A stretch of DNA of 64,000 nucleotides from Microbulbifer sp. YPW1 (GCF_013367775.1 NZ_CP055157.1:2435001-2499000), one strand, 5' to 3'; counted from the stretch's first letter, positions 1-9,488 are shown. Notes: generated by a model from the sequence alone, not told the origin. Numbers and translations: made by a program.

Positions 1-876
1 AAGGCCGATGCCGGCGAAGTGAGCGACCTGGATGCCGAGCAGGCCGAGTCGCTGTTGTACAACACCAAAGCCATTGTGCCGGGGTTGGAAAGTACCCTGC
101 AGCAACTCAAGAACTCCCTTGCGGTATTGCTGGGGCGCACCCCGGGGACGCTGGGTGATCTGCTGGGCAGTCCCGGCAGCATTCCTGTTGTGCCCCCGCA
201 GATCGCGGTGGGCATGCCGCAGGACTTATTACGTCAGCGTCCGGATATTCGCGGCGCAGAGCGCTCGCTGGCGGCACAGGGTGCGCAGATTGGTGTGGCG
301 CGCGCAGATTTGTATCCGGCGTTTTCCATCGCCGGTGCGATTGGCTCGCAGGCCATGGACATCGGCCAGCTGTTTGAAGGGGAAACGGAAACCTGGAGCA
401 TCGGCGGCGGCTTCGCCTGGAACCTGTTCAACTACGGCCGGCTGCGCAGCAATGTGCGCCTGCAGGATGCGCGTTTCCAGCAGCTGCTGGAGGACTACAG
501 GCAGACCGTACTCGAGGCCCAGGCCGATGCCGAGAATGCCATCGTCGCCTATCTGAAATCACACCAGCAGCTGGCGATGATCGAGCGCGCCGCGGCCGCT
601 TCCCAGCGTTCGGTGGCGCTGTCCACCGCGCAGTACACCAATGGTCTGGTGGGCTTTAACACCGTGATCAGCACGCTCACCGCAGACGCGAACCAGCAGG
701 ATCAGCTAGCGCAGGCACGCGGTGCAGTAGCGGCCAGCCTGGTGCAGGTATACCGCGCGCTGGGCGGCGGTTGGCAGGTGCGCGGCGACCTCTCACCGGT
801 TGAACTGGTACCGCCGGAAACCCGCGAGGAAATGGAACAGCGCACCGGTAGCTGGCGCAAGGTGTTCATGGAATGA
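1..876 (+). CDS. Outer membrane factor of an RND/MFS efflux pump (NodT/TolC family), 5'-truncated by the window edge
   Basis: The reading frame is open from base 1, so this is the C-terminal 291 residues of a longer protein; the family is usually about 460-500 residues. It is the trimeric outer-membrane channel of a tripartite efflux pump. The second half-repeat of the family is clear: LRQRPDIRGAERSL followed by IGVARADLYPAFSI, then a long amphipathic helical stretch rich in Gln and Ala ending in a QVYRALGGGW signature. The pump and adaptor genes would lie to the left, outside the window. The substrate cannot be told. The next gene starts 36 bases downstream on the same strand. Confidence 0.88.
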   Translation, partial: KADAGEVSDLDAEQAESLLYNTKAIVPGLESTLQQLKNSLAVLLGRTPGTLGDLLGSPGSIPVVPPQIAVGMPQDLLRQRPDIRGAERSLAAQGAQIGVARADLYPAFSIAGAIGSQAMDIGQLFEGETETWSIGGGFAWNLFNYGRLRSNVRLQDARFQQLLEDYRQTVLEAQADAENAIVAYLKSHQQLAMIERAAAASQRSVALSTAQYTNGLVGFNTVISTLTADANQQDQLAQARGAVAASLVQVYRALGGGWQVRGDLSPVELVPPETREEMEQRTGSWRKVFME

Positions 877-912
877 AACGTGTTCAGGGAATGAATGGGC
901 CCAGGTGAGATA

Positions 913-1344
913 ATGCTGCTCAAAGTCCTGCTGATTGCATCAGCATTGCTGGTGGTCAACACAATGATTCACGCGGTGGCGATGACCCTCGCTCTCCGCT
1001 GGAGCCGGCACATTGCGGGATTGCACCCGGCACATCCATTCCTGCCTACCGGCAGGCCGGTGGTGGTATCCGCGGTGGTATTACTGATGTTCTTTGCCTC
1101 GGTGGCTGAGGTAATGACCTGGGCGCTGGTCTACCGCTGGCTGGGTGCGTTCAGTGATGCAGAGCCTGCGCTCTACTTCTCCATGGTGACTTACACCACA
1201 CTGGGGTACGGGGATATCGTGCTCGAAGGCAGCCTGCGTTTGTTGTCTTCGTTTCAGGCGGCCATCGGTATCATCATGTTTGGCTGGACCACCGCCGTGG
1301 TGTTGGCGGTGGTTCAGCGGCTGTACCAAAAACCGCAGCACTAG
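913..1344 (+). CDS. Small two-TM potassium channel family protein
   Basis: A 143-residue membrane protein with the 2TM-pore architecture of the ion-channel (Ion_trans_2) family: hydrophobic segments near residues 3-25 and 52-75, a pore helix and selectivity filter TLGYGD, then a last membrane helix. Known members pass K+ through a tetramer. No regulatory RCK/TrkA domain follows, so gating is unknown. An earlier ATG at 895 is in frame, but AGGTGAG lies just before the ATG at 913, which I chose. It follows the efflux gene closely and may share its transcript. It converges on the DUF3604 gene with only 40 bases between them. Confidence 0.8.
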   Translation: MLLKVLLIASALLVVNTMIHAVAMTLALRWSRHIAGLHPAHPFLPTGRPVVVSAVVLLMFFASVAEVMTWALVYRWLGAFSDAEPALYFSMVTYTTLGYGDIVLEGSLRLLSSFQAAIGIIMFGWTTAVVLAVVQRLYQKPQH

Positions 1345-1384
1345 TCTCTCAATCCACTCGAAAGACCAGTGCGCTGCCCGCCGT

Positions 1385-3325
1385 TTACTGTTGGGGTGTG
1401 TACCAGATCGGCGATGTCCACGCGCGTTCCTGAATACTCACCGGCAGGTCCTGCGGCCGTTTGAGGCCCGTGCGCGCGGCATCGTAGGTAGACCAGCGTG
1501 GGGTAGGAATCTGTAATACACGGGCGTAGTAGAAGGCGTACTGCGCGGGATCAAAATCGGGATCTGTCCAGGTGGCCATTAACTGGTTGTCGCCGATGGT
1601 GTTTTTATAGGTCGCGTCCTTTTCGTTTACGGTATTACCCACCGGAGGAATCTTGCCGTCGGGGCCGGGCTTGCGGTCACCGGACAGGGCGATGTCATAA
1701 ATCTTGGACTGCTGTTCCCCGGATTCATCCACCCAGCCTTTCACGATCTGGATACGGTCGAGATTGGCCCCGTCCGCTTCCTTGAGTGCCTGCACGATAA
1801 AGGTCGGCGCCGTGTCGCTTGCTGCGGGTAAATCGCCGCCCATGGGCACACCCTTCGCATAGGCCTGCTTTACGCCATCCTCGCTGCCAAGGGAAACACC
1901 TGCCATGTCGAAGCCGCCAAAGAAACGTACCTTGAGGCGCGGCCCGGAGGTGGCGAAGGTTTCCTTGCGTTGGATCGCTTCAAAAATACCGTCACGAGTG
2001 TTGGCTTCCGCCCACACCGCCGCCACACCACCAGAGCTGAAACTCCGCACCTGTTTCGCGCCAGCCGCATCTACCCCGGGCGGGCCTTCCAGTCTGTGCT
2101 TGGGATCGATTTCAAAACCGAACTTGCCGGTGTAGTTGTCTTCTTCGATCGCTGACGCCCCATTGTGGGTGTCCGAGTCGCCGATAAACCCGAATTTGAA
2201 CGGGTTGCCGTTGCCCTCGCTTTCAAGCTTGAGCCCGCGGATCAGGGCTTCCCGCGCGTAGCCGCCTTTCTTGTGCTCGGGCGGGGTTGCGGTGGGTGCC
2301 AGCGTGTAGTCCCAGAGCTCGAAACTGCCGAATTCATCATTGGGAAACAGTGCCGGGTGGGTCTCAGAGGTGCCCTTGATCTGGGTGATTTCATACACTG
2401 GCTCGTTGCGCATACGCGCCTCGGCGTATTCCTTATTCAACGTGCTGCCGCCGTACGACTTATCCACGGGGAACATGAGTCCGTCGCTGGCATTGCCGTT
2501 GTGTGCAATGGCGAGAAGGTCGTTACCGGCTTTGCGCTGCCCGTCCATCCAGCGCCAAAGGTCCTCGGGCGTGCTGGAGTCGAGGGCGGAGAAAGGGGCA
2601 TCCGGCACTTTGGCGCTGTCGCGGAAAAAGACGACTCGATGCAGGTTTCTCCAGTCGGGGTTTGAAGTCCACTCATATCCCGGCATGGTGGTGAATTTCC
2701 CTGGCTCATAATGTGCGTCGGCAATTTTTACCACCTCCGACCAGAGTGACCTTGACTGTTTTTTGTCGCCGAGAGTCGGATCCACCTTCATATTGGAGAT
2801 GCCATCGAGGATCTGGCCGTAGGCATCGAAGGATTTTTTCGGGTCGTCGCCGGTGATATCGGCAGCCAGTGGATGCTTGCTGATCGGGCTGTCCGGGTCT
2901 TCCATCAGCGGTAGCACGCCCAGGTACTCCGCGTGGTCAGAGACGATATACCAGTCCAGGGGGACGCCTATTTTCAGGGGCTTGCCGGTCTCACCCGGGG
3001 GAATCTTCTCGCCCTTGGCCCAACGGTAGGCCGCATCGGGATCCACCCAGGCCTCATTGATATAAGCGTCGAAAGACCAGCGAGTGTGTACGTGCAGATT
3101 ACCGAAGTAGACATCGCGGTTCGGGTTGCGCGGTATTTCGGTGACCGTGGTATTAGTGTCAGCCGTTTGTGCCTCTGTTGTGTCTGCCGTCTCTGCCGCG
3201 CTGCTGCTCTCAGGCATGGTTGAATCCGGCCTGTCGGTGGTATCTGGCGACGCCTTGTTATCGGTCTCACTGCTACAGGCAGGAAGCAGGGCCGCAAGTA
3301 ACAGAACAGAGTAGGGGAATCGCAT
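1385..3325 (-). CDS. DUF3604 domain-containing lipoprotein
   Basis: A 646-residue protein starting MRFPYSVLLLAALLPACSS, a lipoprotein signal peptide with lipobox LPAC, so it should be an envelope lipoprotein. The mature protein carries the DUF3604 domain with PHP-like metal-site motifs: HVHTRWSFDAY, SDHAEYLG, IAHNGNASDG and GDSDTHNGAS. The enzymatic role of DUF3604 is not established; the motifs suggest a metal-dependent hydrolase. A linker rich in Thr, Ala and Glu follows the lipobox. An upstream TTG at 3352 is in frame, but the ATG at 3325 begins the signal peptide directly. Genes of this family are frequent in marine Gammaproteobacteria. Confidence 0.85.
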   Translation of the reverse strand: MRFPYSVLLLAALLPACSSETDNKASPDTTDRPDSTMPESSSAAETADTTEAQTADTNTTVTEIPRNPNRDVYFGNLHVHTRWSFDAYINEAWVDPDAAYRWAKGEKIPPGETGKPLKIGVPLDWYIVSDHAEYLGVLPLMEDPDSPISKHPLAADITGDDPKKSFDAYGQILDGISNMKVDPTLGDKKQSRSLWSEVVKIADAHYEPGKFTTMPGYEWTSNPDWRNLHRVVFFRDSAKVPDAPFSALDSSTPEDLWRWMDGQRKAGNDLLAIAHNGNASDGLMFPVDKSYGGSTLNKEYAEARMRNEPVYEITQIKGTSETHPALFPNDEFGSFELWDYTLAPTATPPEHKKGGYAREALIRGLKLESEGNGNPFKFGFIGDSDTHNGASAIEEDNYTGKFGFEIDPKHRLEGPPGVDAAGAKQVRSFSSGGVAAVWAEANTRDGIFEAIQRKETFATSGPRLKVRFFGGFDMAGVSLGSEDGVKQAYAKGVPMGGDLPAASDTAPTFIVQALKEADGANLDRIQIVKGWVDESGEQQSKIYDIALSGDRKPGPDGKIPPVGNTVNEKDATYKNTIGDNQLMATWTDPDFDPAQYAFYYARVLQIPTPRWSTYDAARTGLKRPQDLPVSIQERAWTSPIWYTPQQ

Positions 3326-3552
3326 GGGACACTCACTATTCAATAAAATCAAAATGGAAATCCGGGTAGCTTAGTAATAGTTGAGTGGGGGAGCGCCGGG
3401 GAGAGTTGAGTGCCAAATACAAGCGACAGGTGGCTTAAGGCGTGTAGCCCTGTCCCTACGCTTTTGCGAATAGCGGAGACTTGTTGGTCGGTCACCCTGG
3501 GGGGGATCAGTTGCCCAAAATTCATCCCTGGGGTATTGTCCGACCTGTTGTA

Positions 3553-3602
3553 GGAGGACGACCTCCCCCAATATGGGAACATGATGCCGAGGACGACCTG
3601 GC
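3553..3602 (+). promoter_or_regulatory. Guanidine-II (mini-ykkC) riboswitch
   Basis: Two tandem hairpins each present the conserved ACGA tetraloop. The first is GGAGG-ACGA-CCTCC at 3553-3566. The second, at 3586-3602, pairs GCC with GGC and AGG with CCT around ACGA, with one bulged G. This is the defining architecture of the guanidine-II riboswitch (consensus loop ACGR). It lies 22 bases before the start of a sugE/gdx guanidinium exporter, its best-known target class. The Shine-Dalgarno AAGGAG at 3613-3618 follows the second hairpin, fitting translational control: guanidinium binding should free the ribosome site. Confidence 0.9.
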
Positions 3603-3624
3603 CCTGTTGTAAAAGGAGCAGTCC

Positions 3625-3942
3625 ATGTCCTGGATCTACCTTCTCGTTGCCGGTGCCCTTGAAGTTGTTTGGGCCTTCTCCATGAAGCAATCCCAAGGCT
3701 TCACCCGGCTTACGCCTTCCCTGATTACGCTAGTCACCATGGTCGGCAGCTTCTGGCTGTTGGCCGTCGCCCTGAGGACCATCCCGCTCGGCACGGCATA
3801 TACCATCTGGACAGGTATCGGTGCTATCGGCGCTTTTCTGGTGGGCATTATGTTTTTGGCGGAGCCGGTGAATACGATGCGAATTGTTGCGGCGATTCTG
3901 ATTGTGTCGGGGTTGGTGCTGATGAAACTTTCCGCGAGCTGA
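3625..3942 (+). CDS. sugE: Guanidinium exporter Gdx/SugE (SMR family)
   Basis: A 105-residue four-helix protein of the small multidrug resistance family, acting as an antiparallel dimer in the inner membrane. The conserved membrane Glu is at residue 13 (AGALEVVWAFSMK), followed by the SMR motif GTAYTIWTGIGAIGAF. The residues around Glu13 and the preceding guanidine-II riboswitch place it in the Gdx (guanidinium/H+ antiporter) subtype rather than the EmrE drug-export subtype. The start is fixed by AAGGAG seven bases upstream. It is likely induced by guanidinium through the riboswitch. Confidence 0.93.
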   Translation: MSWIYLLVAGALEVVWAFSMKQSQGFTRLTPSLITLVTMVGSFWLLAVALRTIPLGTAYTIWTGIGAIGAFLVGIMFLAEPVNTMRIVAAILIVSGLVLMKLSAS

Positions 3943-4028
3943 TAGCCCTCGTCTTTGTATTAAATACCCGGGAGGAACCGTGCGCTTTCGAATGCGCGGG
4001 CCCTCCTAATAGCTTTCAAACTATTACC

Positions 4029-4763
4029 ATGTATTCCACCACATTCACCCGACTTCGCGAGCAGGAGCTCGCCAAGTCCACCAAGCCCTTTCAGGCCAAA
4101 GGTAAAAGTGTAAAACGCTGCCCCGACTGCCAGATGGGGGACTTTGCGTGTATGTGCGCGTGGCGGCCGCAAAGCGAGAGTCCGGTAGATTTCGCGCTGC
4201 TGGTACACCGCAAGGAACTGTTCAAGCCAACCAATACCGGCCGCCTGATCGTCGACGTCTTTCCCCGGACGAATGTATTCCTGTGGAACCGGCTTGAAGC
4301 GCCGGAGGGGCTGGAGCGCCTGCTGAATGATCCGCAGCGGCAGTGCTTTGTGGTATTCCCGGCAGACGGTACCGAAAACTGTTCGCGGGAGGTGACCCGT
4401 ACGTTGCCGCCTGCGAGTGGCAAAAAAACAACACTGATCCTGCTCGACGGCACCTGGAAACAGTGCAGTCGTATGATCGGCCTCAGCCGCTGGCTGGATC
4501 GCGTGCCCTGCCTGAGCCTGCCCGAGACCCTGGTGCGATCCTATTCCGTGCGGGATTCCGGCAGGAGTCACCGTTTCTCAACCGCGGAAGCGGCCATCAG
4601 CTGTCTGTTGCTGGCTGGCGAAGAGGATTCGGCCGGGGTTCTTCAGCACTACTTTTCGTTGTTTAACCAGCATTATCTGGCGACCCGGGGCTGTTACTTG
4701 CCCGAGCGGGGAGAGAGTCATGCGGTGCTGGAAGCGTATACCAGCCAATTAAAGGCGGGATAA
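4029..4763 (+). CDS. DTW domain-containing protein, probable tRNA-uridine aminocarboxypropyltransferase (TapT-like)
   Basis: A 244-residue protein of the DTW family. The family is linked to acp3U formation at tRNA position 47 using S-adenosylmethionine (E. coli TapT). Visible features are an N-terminal Cys cluster (CPDCQMGDFACMCAW), the segment TNTGRL, and the signature LLDGTWKQCSRM in place of the literal DTW. No convincing Shine-Dalgarno precedes the ATG at 4029; the frame is open further upstream, but homology-like sequence begins only here. It follows sugE by 86 bases and is probably read separately. A +-strand terminator follows at 4824. Confidence 0.82.
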   Translation: MYSTTFTRLREQELAKSTKPFQAKGKSVKRCPDCQMGDFACMCAWRPQSESPVDFALLVHRKELFKPTNTGRLIVDVFPRTNVFLWNRLEAPEGLERLLNDPQRQCFVVFPADGTENCSREVTRTLPPASGKKTTLILLDGTWKQCSRMIGLSRWLDRVPCLSLPETLVRSYSVRDSGRSHRFSTAEAAISCLLLAGEEDSAGVLQHYFSLFNQHYLATRGCYLPERGESHAVLEAYTSQLKAG

Positions 4764-4823
4764 GAACCGGGATGAAAACCGAGGGAGTATCTGGGGTCTC
4801 CCCCGGCTTCCAGTGCTTGTGAT

Positions 4824-4850
4824 CCGGCACTGATGACCAGTGCCGGTTTT
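4824..4850 (+). terminator. Rho-independent terminator after the DTW gene
   Basis: CCGGCACT and AGTGCCGG form an 8-bp stem around a 7-base loop, followed by TTTT. It ends the + transcript just before the convergent TonB-dependent receptor gene. Confidence 0.7.
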
Positions 4851-4862
4851 CAGTAGGTCAGA

Positions 4863-7481
4863 TTAAAAGTTATAGGTCACCTTGCCGTAGATAAAGCGAC
4901 CGCGCGGATCGTGCTGGCTGGAAACATAGCCGTAAAGGTCCGAGTCGCCATCACCAATGGCAAACGGCGGTTCTTCGTCGAACGCGTTGTCTGCCCCCAG
5001 GCTCAGAATCATATTCTCGAAACCGGTATAGCGAGCCTGCAGGTTCACGGTCATGAATGAATCCACAATGCGGGATTTATTCGTGTCGTAATCCAGGGTG
5101 CCATTGAAATCGATATCGGGGGTGTCTTCAAACTCGCCGATATAGTTCAGGCCAACGGTGAGGGCAAAGCTGTCCCGCGTCCAGTCGGCGGATGTCGCCC
5201 AGCGGTGTTCGGGGTACTCATATTCTCCGGCGAGATCACGGCTCAGGAAAGCATCTCCCGCAGAGTTCAGCTCGACCCGCTCAAACTCCGACAGGTAGGA
5301 GTAATCCAGGCGCAGGCCGAGATCACCACCGGCTACCGTCAGCGCGGAGTACACCACACTCAGGTCGATACCGGAGACGGTCTGCTCACCGATATTGATA
5401 AAGCCACTGTTAATCGATTGCAGGGAGCCGAGGGACTCACCGGGCAGGGGCGCCGAGCGCACACACACGGTGCTGTTCTGGTCGTTACAGAACTGGCTGT
5501 ACAGATAGCCGAATGGGACCTCGTCAATTTTGCCTTCCTGGGTGATACGCCAGAAATCCAGTGACAGCTGCATGCCATCGACCGGTTTCACCACTGCACC
5601 CAGGTTAACCGACTCGGACTCCTCCGCTTCCAGATCCGGGTTGCCGGAGAACACGATGTTGTAGTCGGTGCTGGCACAGTAGGCATCATTGATGGCACAG
5701 CCATAGGAATCGATAAAGAACTGCGATTCCTGCGAGGGGCCGAGGCCGATCTGCGCCAGCGACGGTGCGCGGAACCCGGTACCCCAGGAGGCGCGCAGAG
5801 ACAGCTGCTCGCTCGCGGTCCACAGCAGGTTGGCCATGGGGTTGGTGGTGCTGCCGAAATCGCTGTAATCGTCATAGCGGCCGGCCAGGGTCAGGTCCAG
5901 GTTGGCGGGCAGCGGAATGGCGACTTCCACAAACGCCGAATTGATATCCCGGCTGGCAGCGGCAGAGACGGACTCGGTACCAAAGATCAGGCCGCGCTGG
6001 AACTGGTCGTCGGGAATATCCGAAGCGCTTTCCTCGCGGCGCTCGAGACCGGCGGCCAGTGCAATGGCGCCATTGCTGGTATCCAACAGCTCACCACTGA
6101 TGGTGAAATCCATGCTGCGCAACTCGGATTTACCCTGGCGCACCAGGCTGGTGGTAAAGGCATCGATAACGGACTGGGGGTTCTGCACACCGCCGAACGG
6201 ATTGTAGCGACCCGCGTCAATTTCCTGCTGCAGGAGATCGGTGCGTACCCAGCCCTGGGTGCGGTCGCCGGTCTGGGTGGACTCACTGCGTGAGCGCTGT
6301 ACCGAGGCCTCCCAGTCCCAGTCGGAGATGGTGCCGCGCAGCCCGAATACCCCACGCAGGTTATCGGTCTCAATATCCCACTGCCGCGCGCCGGCATCCA
6401 CGGTACGGTAACGGCCGACATCGACACTGCTGGCGCCGGCAAACGGATTGTTGGGGTGATCCAGGGGTACGGTAAGACCGGCATCCTCGTCCAGCGGTGT
6501 CGGCGCACCCTGGGCGATGGAGGTATTGTGCTGCACCGCGATCTCGCTGAAGAATTCGATGCTGTCCGTCAGCTGTGCGTGGCCGAGCATAAGTACACCG
6601 GTGCGTTCCGCCTCCGGGGTCAGCAGGGTCCAGGGGCCGTAGTCGTAGACACAGGTCTGGCCGAATGCGTCGCCTTCCGGGCAATTCGGGTCGATGGTGG
6701 TCTCACCGTCAACAATGAAGCGTCCCGGATACCCGCGCGATGAACGGAAATCCATACCGCCGCGGAAGGACTGGTCCGCGGTGTCCAGCCCCTTGCGCTC
6801 GACGCTGGCCAGGGTCGAATTCGTCCGGTGATCAAAGATCAGCGTGAGGTTTGAATCTTCGCCGTTAACCCCCCACACCGCCGAGACCGACTGCTCGTCA
6901 TAGCCATCGGCACCACCGTAATCCACGGATACCTCAGCGCCTTCGAAATCTTTGCGCAGCACAAGGTTCACCACACCGGCAACCGCGTCGGAACCGTAAA
7001 TGGCCGAGGCCCCATCCTTGAGTACTTCCACGCGCTCAACCGCGGCGATGGGAATGCTATTGATATCGACAAAGTTGGTGGTAATGCTCTCGGCAAAAGC
7101 GCTGATGGCCACGCGCTTGCCATTGACCAGCACAAGTGTTGCGTCGGCACCCATACCGCGCAGACTCACCGCGGCTGCACCATTGGCGGTGGAGTCCTGG
7201 TTATTACCCCGTGTTGAGAAGGTGCCGTTACCCGCAGCCGGGTTTTTCTCGAACATTTGCTGAAGGTTGGTGAAGCCGGATTTTTCGATGGCTTCCCGGT
7301 CCATTACCTGAATCGGCGTTGCCGTTTCGAATTCCGCATTGCGTTGGATGCGGGAACCGACAACGGCAACTTCTTCCATCGCACTTTCTTCGGCCGCGTA
7401 GAGAACTTGCGATGCGGATGCGGCTGCCGCAGACAGGATGGCGCAGGTTAAAACATTTTGGCGTGGTAAATATTTTTTCAT
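4863..7481 (-). CDS. TonB-dependent outer membrane receptor
   Basis: An 872-residue receptor with a signal peptide (about residues 1-30, cleavage near YAAEES). A plug domain starts with a TonB-box-like EEVAVVGSRI and contains LVNGKRVAISAF and VERVEVLKDGASAIYGSDAVAGVVNLVLRK-type signatures. The 22-strand beta-barrel ends in GRFIYGKVTYNF with the usual C-terminal Phe. The lack of FecA/FhuA-like features and the many Asp residues resemble the large Cellvibrionales group that takes up peptides or polymers rather than siderophores, but the substrate is not identifiable. An M20 peptidase is transcribed divergently across a 374-base spacer, which would fit peptide uptake and degradation; that link is inference. 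Confidence 0.88.
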   Translation of the reverse strand: MKKYLPRQNVLTCAILSAAAASASQVLYAAEESAMEEVAVVGSRIQRNAEFETATPIQVMDREAIEKSGFTNLQQMFEKNPAAGNGTFSTRGNNQDSTANGAAAVSLRGMGADATLVLVNGKRVAISAFAESITTNFVDINSIPIAAVERVEVLKDGASAIYGSDAVAGVVNLVLRKDFEGAEVSVDYGGADGYDEQSVSAVWGVNGEDSNLTLIFDHRTNSTLASVERKGLDTADQSFRGGMDFRSSRGYPGRFIVDGETTIDPNCPEGDAFGQTCVYDYGPWTLLTPEAERTGVLMLGHAQLTDSIEFFSEIAVQHNTSIAQGAPTPLDEDAGLTVPLDHPNNPFAGASSVDVGRYRTVDAGARQWDIETDNLRGVFGLRGTISDWDWEASVQRSRSESTQTGDRTQGWVRTDLLQQEIDAGRYNPFGGVQNPQSVIDAFTTSLVRQGKSELRSMDFTISGELLDTSNGAIALAAGLERREESASDIPDDQFQRGLIFGTESVSAAASRDINSAFVEVAIPLPANLDLTLAGRYDDYSDFGSTTNPMANLLWTASEQLSLRASWGTGFRAPSLAQIGLGPSQESQFFIDSYGCAINDAYCASTDYNIVFSGNPDLEAEESESVNLGAVVKPVDGMQLSLDFWRITQEGKIDEVPFGYLYSQFCNDQNSTVCVRSAPLPGESLGSLQSINSGFINIGEQTVSGIDLSVVYSALTVAGGDLGLRLDYSYLSEFERVELNSAGDAFLSRDLAGEYEYPEHRWATSADWTRDSFALTVGLNYIGEFEDTPDIDFNGTLDYDTNKSRIVDSFMTVNLQARYTGFENMILSLGADNAFDEEPPFAIGDGDSDLYGYVSSQHDPRGRFIYGKVTYNF

Positions 7482-7642
7482 TGAGTGTGCTCGTCCATTT
7501 GTCGTAGTTATTATTGAATGACCGAAACAGCATGGCCGTTCAGTTACCCGGAAACACTATCAACGGCGTAGAGACGAGGCAATTAATATGAGGCGAACGG
7601 TTGAGAAGTAGAGATTTGTTGAATGCTTTTATCAAAATTAGT

Positions 7643-7658
7643 GTGAAATTGTTTTCAC
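7643..7658. promoter_or_regulatory. Operator-like dyad between the TonB receptor and peptidase genes
   Basis: The 374-base divergent spacer 7482-7855 holds no gene. Its clearest structure is the dyad GTGAAA-TTGT-TTTCAC, a plausible repressor site about mid-way. A weaker dyad CTAGA...TCTAG lies at 7819-7837, just before the peptidase. No cognate regulator is seen nearby. Confidence 0.35.
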
Positions 7659-7855
7659 GAGCGGGATGAATTTATCTACGTTATTTTTTAACTGGTACGA
7701 AAACTCCAGTTTGAAGTGGGTTACCTGGAACGGTTGTTCCTGTTTGGCGATGAGTTCCCATTGTTAACCCTGTAGTAAATTTCGGCATCAACATGCACTG
7801 CGATCAAGGTATTTCCACTAGATTCAATGGGTCTAGAAAGTAAGGAATGGAAACA

Positions 7856-9382
7856 ATGAAAGCCCTGCCAGGGATCGTATCGCAATATCTCTCCGTCGCA
7901 TTTTTTATTCTCGCCCTTTCAGCTACAAGCTATGCAGATCAGGGGCTCACCTCCATGCAGATGCAAGGTGTTGAACCCGTTGAGGTAGAGGTTGATGTGG
8001 AGGCGGCTGCCAAACGGTTATCCAAGGCGGTCCAGTTTCCCACGATTTCAAACCAGGACCGGGCTGACTTTGATGTAAAGGCGTTTGAGGGATACCACAA
8101 ATTTCTTGAGGAAGCCTATCCAAACGTCCACAAGACCCTGAAGCGGGAAAAGCTCGGCAAGCCCCGTCCCTACAGTCTGCTGTATACCTGGGAAGGCAAG
8201 GATCCATCGCTGCCACCAGCGGTATTTATGGCGCACCAGGATGTGGTCCCGATTGCCGAGGAGTCGCGAGACCAGTGGAAACAGGAGCCATTTTCCGGCG
8301 CCATCGCAGATGGTTATATCTGGGGACGCGGTGTGCTGGACGACAAAAACCAGATTCATGCGATCCTGGAAGCGGCGGAAATGAAGATCAAGGAGGGCTT
8401 TCAGCCTGCTCGCACCATCTACTTCGTCTTTGGCCATGATGAGGAGGTTGGCGGCCCGGAAGGCGCCAAGCATGTGGTCGATGTACTGGAAGAGCGCGGG
8501 TTGAAGGAAATTGCCTTTGTCATAGACGAGTCCGCACCTCTGATACCGGGAGTGTTCCCTGGTATCGAGGAGAACTCGGCATTGATTGGTATCGCCCAGA
8601 AGGGCTACATGAGCCTGGAGCTGACGGTGAATGGTGAGGGCGGCCATTCTTCCCAGCCTCCAAGGCACTCGAATATCGGTATTCTCGCCGAGGCCATCAC
8701 CAAGCTGGAAAAGGCCCAGTTCCCTTACAAGATCAATAAAGCGGTGCGCTACCAGTATCGCTTTATGGGGCCTGAACTGGCGAAAGAAAAACAGCCCATG
8801 TACGAAGCTGTCGCATTCGGTGATGACGCCAAGACGACGGCACTGGAGCAGAAGTTTATCGAGGAAATGGCTGAAGACCAGGTCACACGCGCCATGCTGC
8901 ATACCACTATCGCGGTCACCATGTTCAATGCCGGAATCAAGGACAACGTATTGCCCCCTTCGGCAAGCGCCGTGGTCAATTTCAGGATCGCCCCGGAAGA
9001 CAGCAAGGAAAGTGTCATCGCCCATGTCAAAAAAGCGATTGACGATGATCGTATTGAAATTAAGGATATATCAGCATCCACCCCGCCCACCAATATCGCG
9101 GACCCGCATGGCGCGGGCTATAAAATGCTGGAGAAAACCATCCGCCAGACCTGGGGCAATGACCTGATTGTCTCCCCGTTCTTTGTGATTGGTGGCTCGG
9201 ATTCAAAGCATTTTCAGGCGCGGCCGTTTGCACCGAATGTTTATACCATCACCGGCATTCAGCTGGAGTCGACAAAGGAGTTCGCAGGATTCCATGGTGT
9301 GAATGAACGGATTCTGGTAGATGAATATGGCAAGTCCATCGCCTTCTTTTACCAGTTGATGGATAACCTGGACGACCTCTGA
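7856..9382 (+). CDS. M20 family metallopeptidase (carboxypeptidase S-like), exported
   Basis: A 508-residue zinc hydrolase of the M20/M25/M40 family. The N-terminus has a signal peptide ending near SYADQ. Zinc ligands and catalytic residues are visible: MAHQDVVPI, the WGRGVLDDKN aspartate, the DEEVGG glutamate pair, and a late His in FHGVNERI. A dimerisation lid lies between about residues 250 and 400. The sequence resembles carboxypeptidase S / PM20D1-type members acting on peptides or N-acyl amino acids. Start: AAGGA at 7842-7846 is 9 bases before the ATG at 7856, but overlaps an ATG at 7847, so 7856 is preferred. A terminator follows at 9417. Confidence 0.9.
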   Translation: MKALPGIVSQYLSVAFFILALSATSYADQGLTSMQMQGVEPVEVEVDVEAAAKRLSKAVQFPTISNQDRADFDVKAFEGYHKFLEEAYPNVHKTLKREKLGKPRPYSLLYTWEGKDPSLPPAVFMAHQDVVPIAEESRDQWKQEPFSGAIADGYIWGRGVLDDKNQIHAILEAAEMKIKEGFQPARTIYFVFGHDEEVGGPEGAKHVVDVLEERGLKEIAFVIDESAPLIPGVFPGIEENSALIGIAQKGYMSLELTVNGEGGHSSQPPRHSNIGILAEAITKLEKAQFPYKINKAVRYQYRFMGPELAKEKQPMYEAVAFGDDAKTTALEQKFIEEMAEDQVTRAMLHTTIAVTMFNAGIKDNVLPPSASAVVNFRIAPEDSKESVIAHVKKAIDDDRIEIKDISASTPPTNIADPHGAGYKMLEKTIRQTWGNDLIVSPFFVIGGSDSKHFQARPFAPNVYTITGIQLESTKEFAGFHGVNERILVDEYGKSIAFFYQLMDNLDDL

Positions 9383-9416
9383 CTGTCACGCGCACTTTTA
9401 AAATGTCCAAACGAAG

Positions 9417-9444
9417 AAGCCCGCTATCTTTCGATAGCGGGCTT
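9417..9444. terminator. Bidirectional terminator between peptidase and rnr
   Basis: AAGCCCGCTATC and GATAGCGGGCTT form a 12-bp stem with a 4-base loop. T-rich sequence follows on the + side, and it lies between two converging genes. Confidence 0.8.
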
Positions 9445-9488
9445 TCTGGGTTTTTCAGAACAAGGAAGAGTAATGTCTTTCTCTGATC

